64,000 nucleotides of DNA from Sacculina carcini (Eukaryota > Arthropoda > Thecostraca > Sacculinidae), in assembly GCA_916048095.2 (NCBI GenBank), contig OU696585.1, positions 2,517,871-2,581,870 of the forward strand. Direction: 5' to 3'. This document shows, one piece after another, positions 60,312 to 64,000 of the stretch (positions are counted from its first letter, which is position 1; every line of letters starts with the position of its first letter). The notes under the pieces are model-generated. The model was given only the letters and a program-made list of their open reading frames with translations. It searched no databases and had not been told where the DNA came from. Position numbers and translations under genes: made by a program.

Positions 60312-63300
60312 TCAGTGTTGATCCGTCGATTTGTCGACGGCCGGACTGCTAATGTGCTCGGAATCGACGTCAAACGCCGGATTGCTGATGCCCCAGTCGG
60401 CGTGCGGTTGTTCAGCTGGCTGGAGTAGCTGCAATTTCACCTGCCCGTCGGCTGGCGTTGACTTGAGGCAGCTCGAGACGGGCGTGCTGTTGTTCCTGGC
60501 CGCGCCGGGCGGGTTGAACACATCCTGCAGGTTTCGGGCTGCCGGGCTGTTGGTGGACATGGAGCCGGCCCGAGCTGCTCGCATCTGGCATAATAGCAAT
60601 GTTTACCAATGTTGCATATTGCACATGACAGCTGCTCAGGGCCAATTTATCTCATGACAATTGATCACGAGTCATCAGAGAAGAAAATTCACATGATAAA
60701 TATGATAGCGACCATTATAGTGATGCTAATTCGAATATAAATAATTCATACAATTATTATCACTATTATTAATAGTACCATTTTTATTATTAGTGTTATA
60801 AATGATTTTTTACGATGGGGCGCGTACCTTGCGAGCGATGGGGTTGGTTGCACCGAGCGTTTCCACCGGTTTCATTGGCCTTCTCTGTTGCATGACTGTC
60901 TGTCGTTGTCGCAACACTCTCAGTGCATCCTCGCGCACACTCGGCTTGCGAATGTTGCCCAATATCGGCGTGCCAACTGGATAAAACACGTGGGTGCATT
61001 AGTGCTGCCGTTTGAAGAATTTGCCGTCTGCCGTTTCAGCCGGCAATTGTAAAAAATATCGAATTAATAAATTATGCGTCAACTGATTTCAACGATGTTT
61101 GGATTAATTAATAGAAATTCAACTGTTTTGTCTTATTGTTCAATTACTAAAAGTATTTTGAAATAGACTAACCCGTTTTGCTTGCTATATATTCTTAGCT
61201 TAGCACAGCCTTAAGGAATCTGAAGGAAGTACTGGAAATTGCCGAATCGTGTGAACAATCACTTATAGTGTTGTATAGATATCTCTTTACTTTGTACTTT
61301 TATCAAATGGAAAATAACGGAATTAGTCAAATACCGAAGAACGATAATATCAAGTAGGCTGCATCGAACCTTCGTTGATGTTGGTGCTGAGTCTCTGGAA
61401 GCGCTTGCGGAAGGCCACGTCCAGAGTGCCGATGGCCTGCGGCTTCTGCTGCTGGTTGACCAAGTTCTTGATGGTCTTGCGGCGAGCGAGCCGGTTGGTG
61501 CCGTCCTCGGAACTCTCTTCCGGCAAGTCGCCGTCTTCACGAAGACGTTGCAGATTCTTGACAATGTCGACCGCGTTCTTGCGCAGCATCTCCTCGGGGG
61601 ATTCCTTTTTCTACAGCAACGACAACGAAGAGAAGCACATTACATTCACTCATTTCACGACAGCGTATATCCTTATAATTCGGCATTTCAGTATTAGAAC
61701 ATCACATACAAAATCAGTCACTAAATCTGTTGAAGCAATGCTCGAAAACCGAGCATAGTCCAGAAAACATGAAATTTATACGTTCATAAATGAACATAAA
61801 AATCAATGTCTGAGTAAAACGATGAAGCTAACAGTTTCTCTATCAACGAACTCACATTACGAATCTATACACTGCGAAGTGGAGAAATTGGACGTGATCA
61901 ACGTGAATAATGTAAACGTACGTTTTTCGTGCAGCACTCCAAGTCCACGTACGCCAAGATGTGCGATAATGTTCCGAATCGATGGAACAGCATGGCGACA
62001 AATTGAATGACAATAATGAGTCCAAAGAAGAAGACAAACACGAGACCGATGGGTTCCATGTGCAAATACTCCTTCTGAATGATCACCTGTCAGACGGTAC
62101 AACACAGACAAATATATATTAACAAATATGAGATATGTGCATTTTTTGTGCGATTTCGAGTCATAAACTGGCAGCCGATATTTTTTACTCTTAAAGGCGC
62201 CATTGAAAATATAATTCCACTTTGCTTTGTCACAATAGGAAATTTTCCTATGGAAATTAATTCTTTCAACTTCTGTCTTCAAGAATTACAATTATTCAAC
62301 TTTATTTCTTGAAAATATGAAATTACACTTTATGATCTCACCTCGCCCGTTTCTGGAATCAGTGTGATGTTGGATTTGACGCCCAATGGCCAGTCGATGT
62401 GCAGGTTGTCCTTGTTGAGCTGCATCAGGAATACGATGAGGATGAACAGGGCGTTGCACATGAAGAAGAAAAAGACAGACTGGTTCCTCAGCTCGGCCAA
62501 ATCTCGAGCGATGCGCTCCTTCTCTGCCTTGTCTTCGTCTATTGGCCACAGGTACTGCTTAATCAGATCCTTCCAGAATTGGATCTCGTTGGGCGGCAAA
62601 TAATCGACCTTTCCTCGCTTCAACGACTTGTCCTCAATCCACAGCGGATTTTTTAGCTGATCTCTCGGCTCTCTCACCTCTGTAACAATCCAATTGAGTA
62701 CCGTTAGCCTACTTCATTTGCCAAAGCTAAACAACAACAAGGGTACACAATGCACATCCAATTTATGTGCATTTTCAATTTTTCATCCAAATGCCGTTTT
62801 AATTCATCCAATTTATACACATCCATCCCATTAATGCCGAGAATTTCGAAATGTTAATTTTTTCGATTCTCAATATAATTAATATTGGATTTTTAATATA
62901 AACTTTATGGTATATTAATTATTAACCAAATTATGATGGTGTGATCGATGATTCCAAGAGATTTCGATACGCATGAATAAAAAATGTTGAAATAAATTTT
63001 ACATTTCACCGTAATAATGCGAAAATCACCCACCGTCTGTTGAGTCCGTATCTTTGTCCGTGCACGTGTCGTTATCCTCTTCCGGTATGCCAACGATGAC
63101 GTCATTGGCTTGCGTGGAGCTGCGGCTAGCCATCCTCCTACGTCCGCCCCTGCACGCGTTGCGGCCATCCCATACAACCACCAGCCAAATATGTAAATTG
63201 ATTAATTAATTAATAAGTAACCGAATGAATTTTGTGAATATGTGTGCCTGCACTGTTGGATGACGTCATTATCGACGAACAACAATACCTGATCAAGAGC

Positions 63301-63919
63301 GGATAAAGCTATTTGCTAGTCATCTACCATCTAACAACACTTGCACCTGTGCAAACTTGACTCTCATTTATTATTTTATATTTTCGCCTTTTTTCCGGTA
63401 TATTCTATCTGTGTCCATATTATCGTCTTCTTCAACTTAACGCGCCTGTGCGCAAATCCGTACATTATTAGTATTATTATTGATTACAGGCAAATCCAGT
63501 AGCATGGGGGAAGATTGCAAGTGCACTATTACCATCCTGCGGTGGCCCCCCATGTGTACTGGAAGTGTCCCCAAAGATTCAGAGAGAACAAGATCTCGAA
63601 AAGAAAATAATTCCAGGAAGAGAGTTGGAAGAGAAAACAATAAATAAATAACAATAAATAACAAAGTACAGATCCGTACTTACCCGTCGATGGAATCAAT
63701 TTTCTTGTTCAAGACTTCGAGGGAATCGGCGATTCGCTTGATCTGTTCCCTTTCGTTCACTTGTTTGGTGTATGTACAGCACATGATGCGGAACAAGTTT
63801 GCAAAGGAAAACTCGATCGAACCCTCTTCATCATCTCCTTTAGCATTGTGCAAATAGCCAAGAATTCCCCCCGGCTTTTTCTTGGCTTCTTCGGCAGCTT
63901 TGCGCTCCTCCTCCAGCTC
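60312..63919 (-). CDS. CHS: Chitin synthase, C-terminal seven exons (gene continues past right edge)
   Basis: Membrane enzyme that polymerises UDP-GlcNAc into chitin at the plasma membrane. Minus-strand exons in the window: 63919-63684, 63149-63034, 62679-62342, 62086-61922, 61610-61370, 60976-60828, 60584-60312. Phases agree and give 505 residues to the stop. In order: an acidic coiled-coil start (ELEEERKAAEEAKKK), ANLFRIMCCTYTKQ, a linker, then FWKDLIKQYLWPIDED, a membrane segment NALFILIVFLMQLNKD, LHIDWPLGVKSNITLI, a second membrane segment (EPIGLVFVFFFGLIIVIQF), FHRFGTLSHILA, and a cytoplasmic tail with KNAVDIVKNLQRL, GTLDVAFRKRF and ISNPAFDVD. This tail is that of arthropod chitin synthases. 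The catalytic EDR/QRRRW core is upstream, outside the window. Confidence 0.95.
62680..63033 (-). other. Chitin synthase intron
   Basis: AT-rich, repeats of ATCCAATTTAT; no element recognised. Confidence 0.5.
63465..63665 (+). repeat. Three-way-junction repeat, copy 5
   Basis: ATTATTGATTACAGGCAAAT, CATGGGGG, GATTGCAAGTGCACT, ACCATCCTGCGGTGGC, CCCCCCATG, then a purine-rich tail with CTCGAAAAGAAAATAATTCC and AATAAATAACAATAAATAAC. It lies in a chitin synthase intron. The tail matches that of copy 4, fixing the element's full length near 200 bases. Confidence 0.82.
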
Positions 63920-64000
63920 CTGAACGAAAAATGCAAAGCAAACTTAGAAAGGACTCATAGTCAGTTGAATGGAAGATCAAATAAAATCCGCACACGCAGT
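63920..64000 (-). other. Chitin synthase intron running off the window
   Basis: Begins upstream of the TTTCGTTCAG acceptor of the first in-window exon; too short to say more. Confidence 0.6.

Noticed and set aside
62905-63177. 90-residue minus-strand ORF
   Set aside because: It overlaps chitin synthase exon 63149-63034 in another frame; the phase-correct frame gives the acidic linker that joins both neighbours.

Overview
This is eukaryotic nuclear DNA, most likely from an arthropod. Five protein-coding genes are broken into many short exons by phase-consistent introns. The introns are loaded with TG/CA microsatellites and small transposons. The arthropod assignment rests on the C-terminal half of a chitin synthase of the arthropod type (order of C-terminal membrane segments, a GTLDVAFRKRF stretch and the tail that follows it), a hemocyte-type transglutaminase, and LINE tails of a kind I associate with crustaceans. 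The last point is memory, not a search. No bacterial features are present.

Layout, left to right. 1-13,513 (+): the 3' two thirds of U2SURP (SR140), a U2 snRNP-associated splicing factor, with SURP, CID, DGVPL repeats, cwf21-like helix and RS tail in 12 exons. 13,514-18,318: repeat-rich intergenic DNA with one degenerate ORF. 18,319-20,145 (-): a two-exon secreted, prohormone-like precursor I cannot name. 20,146-23,488: intergenic, MITEs and a perfect hairpin. 23,489-37,203 (-): a complete NCAPG (condensin I subunit G), 10 exons, 1,143 residues, with many introns carrying (TG)n on the sense strand. 37,204-42,497: intergenic. 42,498-59,577 (+): a complete transglutaminase, 15 exons, 728 residues, catalytic Cys-His-Asp intact, with a defective Ty3/gypsy-like LTR element in intron 4. 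60,312-63,919 (-): the last seven exons (505 residues) of chitin synthase, running off the right edge and tail-to-tail with the transglutaminase.

The genes are not a pathway or operon. They are housekeeping (splicing, condensin) and cuticle/hemolymph genes that happen to be neighbours.

The more unusual signals are in the non-coding DNA. (1) Most U2SURP and NCAPG introns have (TG)n on the sense strand directly against the 3' splice site, where a polypyrimidine tract would be expected; the two genes lie on opposite strands, so the bias follows transcription. (2) A dispersed element of about 60-200 bp (five copies) can fold into a three-way junction, with signs of compensatory change between copies. 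(3) Two minisatellites begin at or within about 15 bases of U2SURP 5' splice sites, one of them seemingly built from the splice-site sequence itself. (4) One well-supported and one possible GC-AG intron. (5) An LTR element whose protease and reverse transcriptase have been lost without breaking the frame, fusing Gag to RNase H. All exon boundaries are my own reading from splice consensus and phase; no alignment was run.
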